DNA from: Polaromonas glacialis
GTDB taxonomy: Bacteria > Pseudomonadota > Gammaproteobacteria > Burkholderiales > Burkholderiaceae_C
Length of the DNA: 64,000 nt
Assembly: GCF_000709345.1 (NCBI RefSeq)
Contig: NZ_KL448323.1
Coordinates: forward strand, 1,396,912 to 1,460,911
Reading direction: 5' to 3'
The notes below the pieces were generated by a model. It had not been told where the DNA came from. It ran no database searches and saw only the letters and a list, made by a program, of their open reading frames with translations. Numbering within the stretch: position 1 is the first letter of the stretch; each line of letters starts with the position of its first letter. The position numbers were made by a program, and so were the translations under genes. This document shows, one piece after another, positions 47,635-60,459 of this stretch.

Positions 47635-47667
47635 GCGCAAGCAGCTATCTAAACAATAGCAGCTTGC
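47635..47667. repeat. Short hairpin repeat between the mutarotase gene and purL
   Basis: GCAAGC-A-GCTAT, seven-base loop, ATAGC-A-GCTTGC: the most complete copy of the window's short hairpin repeat. It lies between two convergent genes, where the hairpin may also end both transcripts. Confidence 0.7.
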
Positions 47668-47688
47668 CCCGTTTTCAAAACTACCTGT

Positions 47689-50600
47689 TCAGCCGACCCA
47701 CTGGCGCGCGTTGTGCCACAGCTGCATCCACGGGCTGGCATCGCTCTTGTCCAGGCTTGTCCAGCTCATCTGCACATTGCGAAACACCCGCTCGGGGTGC
47801 GGCATCATCGCCGTGAAGCGGCCGTCCGCCGTAGTGACGGCTGTCAAGCCGCCGGCGCTGCCGTTCGGATTGGCCGGATAGGCTTCGGTCGGCTGGCCGT
47901 GATGGTCGGTGAAGCGCATTGCTGCAATCGCGGTTGACGCATCGCCCCGGTGGGCGAAATTGGCATAGCCCTCGCCGTGCGCGACGGCAATCGGCAGGCG
48001 CATGCCCGCCATGCCGGCAAAGAACAGGCTCGGCGAATCCAGCACCTCGACCATCGACAGGCGCGCCTCGAAGCGCTCGCTGCGGTTGGTCGTGAAGCGC
48101 GGCCAGGCCCCGGCGCCGGGAATGATGTCGGCCAGTTCGGCAAACATCTGGCAGCCATTGCACACGCCCAGTCCGAAGGTGTCGCTGCGGCCGAAGAAAC
48201 CGCCGAACTGCTCGGCCAGCGCCGGATTGAAGGTGATCGAACGTGCCCAGCCAATGCCCGCACCCAGCGTGTCGCCGTAGCTGAAGCCCCCGCAGGCGAC
48301 AATGCCGGCAAAGTCGGCCAGCTGGGCGCGGCCGGTCTGCAGGTCGGTCATGTGAACGTCGATGGCCTCGAAACCGGCTTGCGTGAAGGCGTAGGCCATT
48401 TCCACATGCGAATTGACGCCCTGCTCGCGCAATACCGCGACTTTCGGGCGGGACAGCATCAGGGCCGGGGCGCTGACTTCGCGCACGGTTGGTGGCAGGA
48501 ACACATGCAAACCGGGATCGGCGGAATCGCCTGCGGCGGCATGCTCGGCGTCGGCGCCGGCCGGGTTGTCGCGCTGCTGGCAAATCTTCCAGCTCACGGC
48601 GTCCCAGACCTGGTGCAGGTCCTGCAGCGGGGCCTTGAAGACTGTTTTGGTGTCGCGCCAGACCCGGACTTCACCCTTGCCGACTTCGAGCGACGCATGC
48701 GCCGGCCGCGTCTTGCCGATGAAATGGCTGAACTTGGACAAGCCGTGCGTGCGCAGCGTCTGCATCACGTCATTGCGCGCATCGGTCCGCACCTGGATCA
48801 CCGCGCCCAGCTCTTCATTGAACAACGCCTTGAGCGTCAGCTCGTCGCGCCGGCCGCTGACCTGCGACGCCCAGTTCTTGCTGTCGCCCATCTCCATGCG
48901 GCTGTCGCTGATGCCATCGCCCTCGACCAGCAGCATGTCGATGTTGAGCGACACGCCGACATGGCCGGCAAACGCCATCTCGCAGGCGGTGGCGAACAGG
49001 CCGCCGTCGCTGCGGTCGTGGTAGGCCAGGATCTGGCCCTGCGCGCGCAGATCATTGACGGCGTTGACCAGGTTGACGAGGTCTTGCGGGTCGTCCAGGT
49101 CGGGCACTTCGCCGTCTTCCAGATTGAGCGTTTGCGCCAGGATGGAGCCGCCCATGCGCTTTTGTCCCTTGCCCAGGTCGATCAGGATCAGGGTGGTGTC
49201 GGCTTCCACCGTGTTCAGCTCGGGCGTAAGCGTTCCGCGCACATCCGCCAGCGTGGCAAAGGCGCTGACGATCAGCGACACCGGCGAGATGACTTTTTTG
49301 GCCGCGCCATCGTCCTCGTCCTCGTCCTCGTCCTTCCAGACGGTGCGCATCGACAGCGAATCCTTGCCAACCGGAATCGACACACCCAGCGCCGGGCACA
49401 ACTCCATGCCCACGGCCTTGACGGTTTCATACAGCGCGGCGTCCTGGCCCGGCTCGCCGCAGGCGGCCATCCAGTTGGCTGACAGCTTGACGCGCGCCAG
49501 CTCGATCGGCGCGGCCAGCAGGTTGGTGATGGCCTCGGCCACCGCCATGCGGCCCGAGGCGGCGGCGTTGACGGCGGCCAGCGGCGTGCGTTCGCCCATG
49601 CTCATGGCCTCGCCGCCAAAGCCCTGGTAGTCGGCCAGCGTCACCGCGCAGTCGGCCACCGGCACCTGCCACGGGCCGACCATCTGGTCGCGGTGCGTCA
49701 TGCCGCCCACGGTGCGGTCGCCGATGGTGATCAGGAAACGCTTGGACGCAACGGTCGGGTGGCTGAGCACGTCGATGCAGCTTTTTTGCAGGTCCACGCC
49801 AGTCAGGTCGATCGGCTTGATGGCGCGCGCCACGCTGGTCACGTCGCGGTGCATCTTGGGCGGCTTGCCCAGCAGCACGTTCATGGGCATATCGACGGGC
49901 GCGGCGTTGCCGTCGTCCGACAGCATCAATTGGCGCTCTTCCGTCGCCACGCCGATCACCGCGAACGGGCAGCGCTCGCGCTCGCAAAAAGCCTCGAACT
50001 GCGCCAGCGACTCGGGGGCAATCGCCATCACGTAGCGTTCCTGGCTTTCGTTGCTCCAGATTTCCTTGGGCGACAGGCCGCTTTCTTCCAGCTTCACGGC
50101 GCGCAAATCGAAACGCGCGCCGCGACCGGCGTCGTTCACCAGCTCGGGAAAGGCGTTGGACAGCCCGCCCGCGCCCACATCGTGAATTGCCAGAATCGGA
50201 TTGGCCAGCCCCAGCTGGGCGCACTGGTTGATGACTTCCTGCGCGCGCCGCTCGATTTCCGGATTGCCGCGCTGCACCGAATCAAAGTCCAGATGCGCCG
50301 CGTTAACGCCCGACGCCATGGAACTGGCCGCACTGCCGCCCATGCCGATGCGCATGCCGGGGCCGCCGAGCTGGATCAACAGCGTGCCGGCCGGGAACAG
50401 GATCTTGTGCGTCAGCCCGGCGTCAATCGTGCCGACGCCGCCGGCAATCATGATCGGCTTGTGGTAGCCCCAGCGCTGGCCGGCCACGGTCTGCTCGTAC
50501 TCGCGAAAGTAGCCGTTCAGGTTGGGCCGGCCAAATTCGTTGTTGAAGGCCGCGCCGCCCAGCGGGCCCTCCGTCATGATCTGCAGCGGGCTGGCGATGT

Positions 50601-51732
50601 GGCCGGGCTTGCCGTAGTCGCCGTCAAACAGTTTGGACACCGTGAAACCGGTCAGGCCTGCCTTGGGCCTGGAGCCGCGCCCGGTCGCGCCCTCGTCGCG
50701 GATTTCGCCGCCCGCGCCGGTCGAGGCGCCGGGGAAGGGGGAAATCGCCGTCGGGTGGTTGTGCGTCTCGACCTTCATCAGCACATGCGTCAGCACGTCG
50801 TCCATGGCGCTATAGCTTTGATAGCTGCTTGCGCTCATCCCATCTGCGGAAGAGGCCGATTTTGCATAAAAACGCTGAATTTTTGCGCCTTCCATGACCG
50901 AAGCGTTGTCGGAATACGCGACGACGGTGTGCTGCGGGTTCAACTGCTCGGTGTTGCGGATCATGCCGAACAGGCTCTTGTCCTGGAGCGCGCCGTCGAT
51001 GGTGAAGTCGGCATTGAAGATCTTGTGCCGGCAATGCTCGCTGTTGGCCTGCGCGAACATCATCAGCTCGACATCGGTCGGGTTGCGCTGGAGCTGGGTG
51101 AAGGCCTGGACCAGGTAGTCGATCTCGTCGTCGGCCAGCGCCAGGCCGAATTCGCTGTTGGCCTGCGCCAGCGCGTCTTTACCACCGCCAAGCACGTCGA
51201 TGGTCTGCAGCGGCGCGCCCTGCAGTTCGGTGAACAGCCCCGCTTCGGCCTGTGCCCGGTCGGCGACCACGCTTTCCGTCATGCGGTCGTGCAGCAGCGC
51301 CGCGACCTGCTCACGCTGGGATTCGCTCAACACAGCTTTGCTGAAAAATCCGGACTTGAGCGTCACGCGGTATTCGGTGAGGCGCTCGATGCGCCTGACT
51401 GCAAGCCCGCAGTTGTGGGCAATGTCGGTGGCTTTCGACGCCCACGGCGACACCGTGCCAAAGCGCGGCGAGACGATGAACGGCAAGCTGTCGGCGGCGC
51501 CGGCGGCAGGCTGATCGCAAGGCTCGCCGTAGCGCAGCAAGGCCGCGAGGCTGGCGCTGAGGTCGGCCGAGGGCGCTGCCTCGGTGGCCACCAGATGCAC
51601 GAACCGGGCGCTGATGCCGACGATCTTGTCGTGGATGGCTTGCAGGCGGGGCAGGAGTTGCTGGACGCGAAAATCGCTCAGGGCACGGATGCCGTGGGCG
51701 TCGCCCTCAAAAGTCGTCAGGTGCAGGGTCAC
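47689..51732 (-). CDS. purL: Phosphoribosylformylglycinamidine synthase PurL (single chain)
   Basis: The 1347-residue enzyme has the N-terminal PurS-like region, two FGAM synthase domains ([49 protein letters not shown]) and a C-terminal glutaminase ([19 protein letters not shown], nucleophile Cys in GLGVCNGCQ). It turns FGAR, glutamine and ATP into FGAM in purine synthesis. A GTG at 51732 begins the usual TLHLTTFEG. It is about 50 residues longer than E. coli PurL; an in-frame copy of the short hairpin repeat (50807-50834) and an acidic DEDEDEDD tract account for part of this. Confidence 0.97.
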   Translation of the reverse strand: MTLHLTTFEGDAHGIRALSDFRVQQLLPRLQAIHDKIVGISARFVHLVATEAAPSADLSASLAALLRYGEPCDQPAAGAADSLPFIVSPRFGTVSPWASKATDIAHNCGLAVRRIERLTEYRVTLKSGFFSKAVLSESQREQVAALLHDRMTESVVADRAQAEAGLFTELQGAPLQTIDVLGGGKDALAQANSEFGLALADDEIDYLVQAFTQLQRNPTDVELMMFAQANSEHCRHKIFNADFTIDGALQDKSLFGMIRNTEQLNPQHTVVAYSDNASVMEGAKIQRFYAKSASSADGMSASSYQSYSAMDDVLTHVLMKVETHNHPTAISPFPGASTGAGGEIRDEGATGRGSRPKAGLTGFTVSKLFDGDYGKPGHIASPLQIMTEGPLGGAAFNNEFGRPNLNGYFREYEQTVAGQRWGYHKPIMIAGGVGTIDAGLTHKILFPAGTLLIQLGGPGMRIGMGGSAASSMASGVNAAHLDFDSVQRGNPEIERRAQEVINQCAQLGLANPILAIHDVGAGGLSNAFPELVNDAGRGARFDLRAVKLEESGLSPKEIWSNESQERYVMAIAPESLAQFEAFCERERCPFAVIGVATEERQLMLSDDGNAAPVDMPMNVLLGKPPKMHRDVTSVARAIKPIDLTGVDLQKSCIDVLSHPTVASKRFLITIGDRTVGGMTHRDQMVGPWQVPVADCAVTLADYQGFGGEAMSMGERTPLAAVNAAASGRMAVAEAITNLLAAPIELARVKLSANWMAACGEPGQDAALYETVKAVGMELCPALGVSIPVGKDSLSMRTVWKDEDEDEDDGAAKKVISPVSLIVSAFATLADVRGTLTPELNTVEADTTLILIDLGKGQKRMGGSILAQTLNLEDGEVPDLDDPQDLVNLVNAVNDLRAQGQILAYHDRSDGGLFATACEMAFAGHVGVSLNIDMLLVEGDGISDSRMEMGDSKNWASQVSGRRDELTLKALFNEELGAVIQVRTDARNDVMQTLRTHGLSKFSHFIGKTRPAHASLEVGKGEVRVWRDTKTVFKAPLQDLHQVWDAVSWKICQQRDNPAGADAEHAAAGDSADPGLHVFLPPTVREVSAPALMLSRPKVAVLREQGVNSHVEMAYAFTQAGFEAIDVHMTDLQTGRAQLADFAGIVACGGFSYGDTLGAGIGWARSITFNPALAEQFGGFFGRSDTFGLGVCNGCQMFAELADIIPGAGAWPRFTTNRSERFEARLSMVEVLDSPSLFFAGMAGMRLPIAVAHGEGYANFAHRGDASTAIAAMRFTDHHGQPTEAYPANPNGSAGGLTAVTTADGRFTAMMPHPERVFRNVQMSWTSLDKSDASPWMQLWHNARQWVG
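50807..50834. repeat. Short hairpin repeat inside purL
   Basis: GCGC-TATAGCTTTGATAGC-TGCTTGCGC, nearly the same as the intergenic copy at 47635. It is read in frame as [11 protein letters not shown], in a serine-rich stretch before [17 protein letters not shown]. Confidence 0.65.
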
Positions 51733-51950
51733 GGTAGCGGTGGCCTTTTGAATTGGAAAGTGGTGGAGGCAGCCGGCAAGCTGTCTTTTGTCGAATCTGG
51801 GGCGCCCTGCTGAAAAAAACTTTCCAGGCAAAAGGCCAAAATCCGCGAGGTTTGCGTCAGCCGGCGATTTTATCAGCGCACCGGCCGGGCTTGGTCGCGC
51901 CGCCAAAACCCCTGCGGCCCAGGATAAAAACACGCGCCGGACTCCGGTGG

Positions 51951-51956
51951 GATAAT
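51951..51956 (+). promoter_or_regulatory. Extended -10 (TGG-GATAAT) seven bases before the map start
   Basis: TGG followed by GATAAT at 51951-51956, ATG at 51963, no ribosome binding site. The TGn extension can replace a -35 element, so a leaderless map transcript is likely. Confidence 0.45.
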
Positions 51957-51962
51957 TCCGGC

Positions 51963-52796
51963 ATGAGTATTACTATCAAAGATGCAGCCGGTATTGAAGG
52001 CTTGCGCGTGGCCGGCAGGCTGGCTGGCGAGTTGCTGGACTACCTGACGCCGTTCGTCAAACCCGGCGTGACCACCAACGAAATCAACCAGCTGGCGCAC
52101 GACTACACCATCAATGTGCAAAAGGCGATTCCGGCCACGCTCGGCTATGGCCCGCCCAGCTACCCGCCCTACCCCAAGTCGCTGTGCACCTCGGTCAACC
52201 ACCAGGTGTGCCACGGCGTGCCCAACGACAAGCCGCTGAAGAAAGGCGACATCGTCAATTTGGACGTCACCGGCATCAAGGACGGCTGGCACGGCGACAG
52301 CAGCCGCATGTTCCTGGTCGGCGACTGCTCGATTGCCGCCAGGCGGCTGTGCCAGGTTACCTACGAAGCCATGTGGCACGGCATCATGAAGGTCAAGCCC
52401 GGCGCGCGCCTGGGCGATGTGGGCCATGCGATCCAGACGTTTGCCGAAAAAAGCGGCTACTCCGTGGTGCGTGAATTTTGCGGCCACGGCATTGGCCAGA
52501 AGTTTCATGAAGAGCCGCAGGTGATGCACTACGGCCGCCCCGGCACCATGGAGGAACTCAAGCCCGGCATGGTCTTCACCATCGAGCCGATGATCAACAT
52601 CGGCAAGCGCGACATCAAGGACGGCCCCGAAAAAGACGGCTGGAGCATCGTGACGCGCGACCATTCGCTGTCGGCGCAGTGGGAACACATGGTGCTGGTC
52701 ACCGAGACCGGCTACGAAGTGCTGACGCTGTCGGCCGGCAGCCCGCCGATTCCGGATTTCGTGCCGCAGCCCTCGCGCGAAAAAACCGCCGCCTAA
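51963..52796 (+). CDS. map: Methionine aminopeptidase type I
   Basis: The 277-residue enzyme has the five metal ligands in order: Asp in NLDVTG, Asp in HGDSSR, His in FCGHGIG, Glu in TIEPM, Glu in QWEHMV; His in [10 protein letters not shown] is also present. It removes the initiator methionine from new proteins. The deformylase gene (def) lies about 3 kb downstream on the other strand. It is followed by glnD with a 71-bp spacer. Confidence 0.97.
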   Translation: MSITIKDAAGIEGLRVAGRLAGELLDYLTPFVKPGVTTNEINQLAHDYTINVQKAIPATLGYGPPSYPPYPKSLCTSVNHQVCHGVPNDKPLKKGDIVNLDVTGIKDGWHGDSSRMFLVGDCSIAARRLCQVTYEAMWHGIMKVKPGARLGDVGHAIQTFAEKSGYSVVREFCGHGIGQKFHEEPQVMHYGRPGTMEELKPGMVFTIEPMINIGKRDIKDGPEKDGWSIVTRDHSLSAQWEHMVLVTETGYEVLTLSAGSPPIPDFVPQPSREKTAA

Positions 52797-52867
52797 TTCC
52801 GTCCCTGACCCCGGTCTCCCTGGCGGGACCGCCTTTTTCGATCCTTTCACGGTCAGGCCCTGCCTTC

Positions 52868-55462
52868 ATGACTGAACTGACTCCCTTTCGCGAACAATAC
52901 AGCGCTGGCAAGGCGGGCGTGCTTGCCGCGCTGGCCGGCAGCGGCGCCTCGACCCGGGGCATTCACGGCCAACTGCAAAAGCTGGGCCGGCTGACCGACA
53001 CCACCTTGCGCCGGCTGTGGCAACTGGCCGGGTTTCCGCCCGAAGCCTGCCTGATCGCGGTGGGCGGCTTTGGCCGGGGCGAGCTGTTTCCGCATTCCGA
53101 TGTCGATGTGCTGCTGCTGCTGCCCGACGACGTCGTCGATGTCGAGGACAATCCGGCCCTCAAAGCCAGGGTAGAAGGCTTCATCAGCAGCTGCTGGGAC
53201 TGCGGGCTGCAAATCGGCTCCAGCGTTCGCACGGCGGCCCACTGCGTCGAGGAAGCGGCCAAGGACGTCACCGTGCAGACCTCTCTGCTCGAAATGCGGC
53301 TGGTGACCGGCTCGGCCGAAAGCTACCAGCGTCTGCAGGCGCAGCTGGACGCGATTCTTGATCCCAAGGCGTTTTTCATCGCCAAGACGCTGGAAATGCG
53401 CCAGCGCCACAACAAGTTTGAAAACACGCCCTATGCGCTGGAGCCCAATTGCAAGGAGTCGCCCGGCGGCCTGCGCGACCTGCAGGTGGTGCTGTGGGTA
53501 GCGCGCGCCGCCGGCCTGGGAAAATCCTGGGACGAGCTGGCCCGAAATGGCCTGGTCACCACCTTCGAGGTCCGGCAGATCAAGGCCAACGAGGCCTTGC
53601 TGAGCCTGATACGCGCGCGCCTGCACATCATTGCCGGCCGGCGCGAAGACCGGCTGGTGTTTGACCTGCAGACGGCGGTGGCCCAGTCCTTCGGCTATTC
53701 CGCCACCGCCGACGATGGCAGCAAGCTGCCGCGCCGGGTCAGCGAAGCGCTGATGCGCCGCTATTACTGGACGGCCAAGGCAGTCACCCAGTTGAACCAG
53801 ATCCTGCTGCTCAACATTGAAGAGCAGCTCAGCCCGTGCAACTATCCGCTGCGCCCGCTCAATGAGCGCTTCTTTGACAAGGCCGGCATGCTCGAAGTGG
53901 TCAGCGACGACCTCTACCTGCGCGAGCCGCACGCGATCCTGGAAACCTTCCTGCTGTTCGAAACCCACGTCGGCATCCGGGGCCTGTCGGCACGCACCCT
54001 GCGCGCGCTCTACAACGCCCGCGGGATGATGAACGCCAAGTTCCGCAGCGACCCGGTCAACCGGGCGACCTTCCTGCGCATCCTGCAGCAGCCCGAAGGC
54101 ATCACCCATGCCATGCGGCTGATGAACCAGACCTCGGTGCTGGGCCGCTACCTCTGGGTGTTTCGGGGCATCGTCGGGCAGATGCAGCACGACCTGTTCC
54201 ACGTCTACACGGTGGACCAGCACATCCTGATGGTGCTGCGCAACATGCGGCGTTTTTTCATGGCCGAGCATTCGCATGAATACCCGATGTGCTCGCAACT
54301 GGCCGCAGGCTGGGACAAGCCCTGGATTTTGTACATTGCCGCGCTGTTCCACGACATTGCCAAGGGACGCGGCGGCGACCATTCCGAGCTGGGTCGCAAG
54401 GAAGTGCGCGTTTTCTGCCGCCAGCACGGCATTGCCGCCGAAGACACCGGGCTGATCGAATTCCTGGTAGGCGAACACCTGAGCATGAGCCGCGTCGCCC
54501 AGAAGCAAGACCTGAGCAGCCCGGAAGTGATCGCCGCATTTGCAAAAAGAGTGGGCAACGAACGCTACCTGACGGCGCTGTACCTGCTCACCGTGGCCGA
54601 CATTCGCGGCACCAGCCCCAAGGTCTGGAATGCCTGGAAAGGCAAGCTGCTCGAAGACCTCTACCGCTACACGCTGCGCGTGCTGGGCGGCCGCGCGCCC
54701 GATGCGGCCGCAGAGATCGAGGCGCGCAAGCGCGGCGCACTGACGCTGCTGGCCCTGCATGCCGAGCCATTCCAGGCCTACAAGGCGCTCTGGGACACAC
54801 TCGACGTGAGCTATTTCATGCGCCACGAGGCCGCCGACATTGCCTGGCACGCGCGCCACCTGTCGCGCCACATCGGCAAGGCGGTGGTGACGGTGCGCGT
54901 GCGCCACTCGGCGGCCGGCGAAGGCATGCAGGTGCTGGTCTACACGCCCGACGCGCCCGATCTGTTCGTGCGCATCTGCGGCTTTTTTGACAAGGCCGGC
55001 TTCAGCATCCTCGATGCCAAGGTACACACCACCAACAACGGTTTTGCCCTGGACACCTTCCAGGTGACCAGCGAGCCGCTGGAGGAGCACTACCGCGAAC
55101 TGGCCACCATGGTCGAGGTGAACCTGGGCCGCATCCTGGAAGAAAAAGGCCCGCTGCCACCGCCCAGCAAGGGCCGGGTGTCGCGCCGCGTCAAGAGCTT
55201 TCCCGTCACCCCGCGCGTTGATTTGCGGCCGGACGAGAAAGCCCAGCGCTGGCTGCTCAGCGTGTCGGCCAGTGACCGCGTCGGCCTGCTCTACCTGATC
55301 GCCCGGGTGCTGGCCAGGCACCACATCAACGTCAAGCTGGCCAAGGTGACCACGCTGGGCGAGCGCGTCGAGGATACCTTCCTGATCGACGGGCCGGAGC
55401 TGCAGCACAACAAGGCGCAGATCGCGATTGAAACCGAGTTACTGCAGGCGCTGAACGACTAG
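52868..55462 (+). CDS. glnD: [Protein-PII] uridylyltransferase / UMP-removing enzyme GlnD
   Basis: The 864-residue bifunctional sensor has the nucleotidyltransferase motif [15 protein letters not shown] (66-80; Asp78 and Asp80), the linking helical domain, an HD phosphohydrolase domain ([16 protein letters not shown]) and two C-terminal ACT domains that sense glutamine. It uridylylates PII under nitrogen limitation and reverses this when glutamine is high. The start ATGACTGAACTG at 52868 was chosen for the family N-terminus. The map-glnD neighbourhood is common in proteobacteria. Confidence 0.97.
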   Translation: MTELTPFREQYSAGKAGVLAALAGSGASTRGIHGQLQKLGRLTDTTLRRLWQLAGFPPEACLIAVGGFGRGELFPHSDVDVLLLLPDDVVDVEDNPALKARVEGFISSCWDCGLQIGSSVRTAAHCVEEAAKDVTVQTSLLEMRLVTGSAESYQRLQAQLDAILDPKAFFIAKTLEMRQRHNKFENTPYALEPNCKESPGGLRDLQVVLWVARAAGLGKSWDELARNGLVTTFEVRQIKANEALLSLIRARLHIIAGRREDRLVFDLQTAVAQSFGYSATADDGSKLPRRVSEALMRRYYWTAKAVTQLNQILLLNIEEQLSPCNYPLRPLNERFFDKAGMLEVVSDDLYLREPHAILETFLLFETHVGIRGLSARTLRALYNARGMMNAKFRSDPVNRATFLRILQQPEGITHAMRLMNQTSVLGRYLWVFRGIVGQMQHDLFHVYTVDQHILMVLRNMRRFFMAEHSHEYPMCSQLAAGWDKPWILYIAALFHDIAKGRGGDHSELGRKEVRVFCRQHGIAAEDTGLIEFLVGEHLSMSRVAQKQDLSSPEVIAAFAKRVGNERYLTALYLLTVADIRGTSPKVWNAWKGKLLEDLYRYTLRVLGGRAPDAAAEIEARKRGALTLLALHAEPFQAYKALWDTLDVSYFMRHEAADIAWHARHLSRHIGKAVVTVRVRHSAAGEGMQVLVYTPDAPDLFVRICGFFDKAGFSILDAKVHTTNNGFALDTFQVTSEPLEEHYRELATMVEVNLGRILEEKGPLPPPSKGRVSRRVKSFPVTPRVDLRPDEKAQRWLLSVSASDRVGLLYLIARVLARHHINVKLAKVTTLGERVEDTFLIDGPELQHNKAQIAIETELLQALND

Positions 55463-55638
55463 GGTTTGGAACACCCCCATCGCAAGATGGTTGGCACACC
55501 CCCATCGTCGTTACTTCGTGTACTTCCTTTCCCCCTTGCAGGGGGCGACGCCTGGCATCCGGCAAAGCCGGCCTGCTCGCGTCCGCTTGTGACGGGGCAA
55601 TCCGATCCCGCTTCCGAATCCCACCCGTTCTGGCCGGG

Positions 55639-55730
55639 CCTGCGCTGTGCTGAAAAAACGGGATCAGGGCGGCGCGCTGTTTGAGCGAAGCGAGTTTGCG
55701 CCGCCCCCCGTTTTTTCAGCACAGCGCAGG
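55639..55730. repeat. Large nested hairpin (24-bp perfect arms)
   Basis: The arm at 55639-55662 (CCTGCGCTGTGCTGAAAAAA then CGGG) is the exact inverse of 55707-55730. Inside, GGGCGGCGC pairs with GCGCCGCCC. The element is 92 bp long. It may be a MITE-like mobile palindrome or a strong bidirectional transcript end. Confidence 0.85.
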
Positions 55731-55770
55731 TTGCCCGTAGCGCAGCGAAGGGACCCGGACTGCGGGTCGC

Positions 55771-55807
55771 CTTTCTTTGCTTACTTTCTTTGGCGAAGCA
55801 AAGAAAG
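55771..55807. repeat. Hairpin CTTTCTTTGCTT...AAGCAAAGAAAG
   Basis: Perfect 12-bp arms (55771-55782, 55796-55807) around 13 bases, 40 bp after the larger hairpin and probably part of the same composite repeat. Confidence 0.75.
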
Positions 55808-55948
55808 TGAGTCGCCTGCCGGGCGAGACCGGCCAGCTCAGGCCAGCACCGCCGACCACGGCCCGACAAAGCGCAGTCTTGGGAGTTGCCGCGCTACGCG
55901 CGCGATAACGAAAGTCGATAGCGTGTCGTTTAGCGATTTCCCGCTCAG

Positions 55949-56488
55949 TCAGTCGTCGGCCTCAGCGTCCAGGCCCGGAAACAGCACTTCGGTGTAGCCG
56001 AACTGGCTCAGGTCGCGGATGCGCATCGGGTAGAGCTTGCCGATCAGGTGATCGCACTCATGCTGCACCACGCGCGCATGAAAACCGTCGACTGTTCGGT
56101 CGATCGGGTCGCCGTACTGGTCGAAACCGGTGTAGCGGATGCGCGAAAAACGCGGCACCATGCCGCGCAGGCCGGGCACCGACAGGCAGCCTTCCCAGTC
56201 GCTTTCCTCCTCCACGCCCAACGGCGTGATCACCGGATTGATCAGCACGGTGCGCGGCACGACCGGCGCGTCGGGGTAGCGCGGGTTGAGCTGGTCGCTG
56301 CCAAAAATCACCACCTGCAGGTCCTCGCCGATCTGCGGCGCGGCCAGGCCGGCGCCGTTGACTGACTGCATGGTGTAGAACATGTCCGAGATCAGGACAT
56401 GCAGCGCATCGGTGTCGAAGGCTGCCACGGGCCGGGCGATGCGCAAAAGCCGCGCATCGCCCATTTTGAGAATTTCACGAATGGTCAT
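55949..56488 (-). CDS. def: Peptide deformylase
   Basis: The 179-residue metalloenzyme has the three deformylase motifs [16 protein letters not shown] (metal Cys) and QHECDHLIG (two metal His and catalytic Glu). It removes the formyl group from new proteins before Map acts. The ATG at 56488 begins [15 protein letters not shown], the normal start. The C-terminus ([17 protein letters not shown]) is the type found in a second deformylase copy of many Burkholderiales, so another def may exist elsewhere. It is divergent from the YbaN-like gene (37 bp apart). Confidence 0.95.
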   Translation of the reverse strand: MTIREILKMGDARLLRIARPVAAFDTDALHVLISDMFYTMQSVNGAGLAAPQIGEDLQVVIFGSDQLNPRYPDAPVVPRTVLINPVITPLGVEEESDWEGCLSVPGLRGMVPRFSRIRYTGFDQYGDPIDRTVDGFHARVVQHECDHLIGKLYPMRIRDLSQFGYTEVLFPGLDAEADD

Positions 56489-56525
56489 GTCCTCAAGCAT
56501 AGCGGCTGGCGGCACAATCGTGACC

Positions 56526-59321
<2,796 letters not shown>

Positions 59322-59356
59322 TCAGGCAGCCGGAAAATGATCCAGGAATCAGGACA

Positions 59357-60445
59357 TTATGAAAACAGCCGCCGGCCCAGCGCCGAGCCGGCCGACAGTT
59401 CACGCGCGTCCAGGCGGTCGTAAAGCTGCTCCAGGTCCGCATGGATCGCCTCCATGGCCTCGGGCCTGACCAGGATGGCGTTGTCGTCGATGATCACGCC
59501 GTCCATGCTGCCCGCCAGAGCAATGGCAATCTCGCACATACGGGCAAAAGGCGCTTCACCGCGCAGCACCTGCGGCACGTCCAGCGACAGCGTCAATTCA
59601 TACAAAGCGGTCTGTTCGGGGTCTTCGGCCTGGGCGGCCTGCGAGTCAAAGCTCAGGCCCAGGATCGGGCCGTGCTGGCCCGGCTGGCTGGCCGGCAGCA
59701 GCATGCGGCCGGGCGTCGCCGAGGGAACGAAGCCCTGGCCGGCCGCGCATTGCTGCACATAGCCCGGACTCCAGGCGGTCTTGACGGCGCGCAGCTTGAA
59801 GCTCAGCTGCGCATCGTGCGCACTGGCGAACTGGTCGAGTTCCCTGGCCCGGGCCACTTCGCCCTGCATTTCCGCAAACTCCACTTCGCCGCCAATGGCA
59901 TCCGTAAAAGCCTGCGTCTTCATGACAAATTCGGAGTATTCAATCGCGTTCAGGGCGCCGGTGCGGTTGGCCAGCTGGACACCGCACTGAAAGGCACTGT
60001 AGCGGTAGCCAGCGGCGGGAATTTCCCATTCGCGGCCGTCTTGGCGCAAGCCCTCGACGGCAAAAGGCTTGCTGCCCACCCGGCGCGTGCCAGGCATGGC
60101 GGCCAGCGCGGCTTCGCCCGATACCGGCGACTCCAGCGTGATGGGCGCCACTGCATCAATCAAGATGTCGAGCACCGCTTTTCTCTCGGGCGTGGTGAGC
60201 TGGGTCAAGGCCGCCAGACCGGAATCGACGTCAAAGCTCGGCTCGTGCCGCTCTGGCTGGCCGTCAAGCCCGCTCATCTGAAAGCCGTCGTCCGGCGCTT
60301 GCAAGGGCATGGGCTCCGGCTCAACCGCTGGCTTGGGCGTGGCTTGCTTGGGCAGGTTCTTGCGTGCGGACCAGGCGCCATGGGCAACGATGCCGACCAG
60401 GACCAGGCTGCCACCAACCGCCAGACTTATTTGTAATGTGCTCAT
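59357..60445 (-). CDS. zipA: Cell division protein ZipA-like (FtsZ-binding)
   Basis: The 362-residue protein has one N-terminal membrane helix (about 5-24), a proline-rich linker and a C-terminal ZipA-type FtsZ-binding domain (about 220-350; TALYELTLSLDVPQV, FARMCEIAIALA, MDGVIIDDN). Its place between smc and ligA is the conserved position of zipA in beta-proteobacteria. ZipA anchors FtsZ rings to the membrane. smc ends 14 bp upstream, so the three genes may be co-transcribed. Confidence 0.9.
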   Translation of the reverse strand: MSTLQISLAVGGSLVLVGIVAHGAWSARKNLPKQATPKPAVEPEPMPLQAPDDGFQMSGLDGQPERHEPSFDVDSGLAALTQLTTPERKAVLDILIDAVAPITLESPVSGEAALAAMPGTRRVGSKPFAVEGLRQDGREWEIPAAGYRYSAFQCGVQLANRTGALNAIEYSEFVMKTQAFTDAIGGEVEFAEMQGEVARARELDQFASAHDAQLSFKLRAVKTAWSPGYVQQCAAGQGFVPSATPGRMLLPASQPGQHGPILGLSFDSQAAQAEDPEQTALYELTLSLDVPQVLRGEAPFARMCEIAIALAGSMDGVIIDDNAILVRPEAMEAIHADLEQLYDRLDARELSAGSALGRRLFS

Positions 60446-60459
60446 GATCTTTGATGGGT

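Larger units (their letters stand above)
55463..55948. other. Gene-free, repeat-rich gap between glnD and def
   Basis: This 486-bp stretch has no credible coding region. It begins with two nearby copies of CACCCCCATCG, continues with GC-rich sequence of repeat type (GGCATCCGGCAAAGCCGGCC), and then holds the two large hairpins listed separately. Confidence 0.75.
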
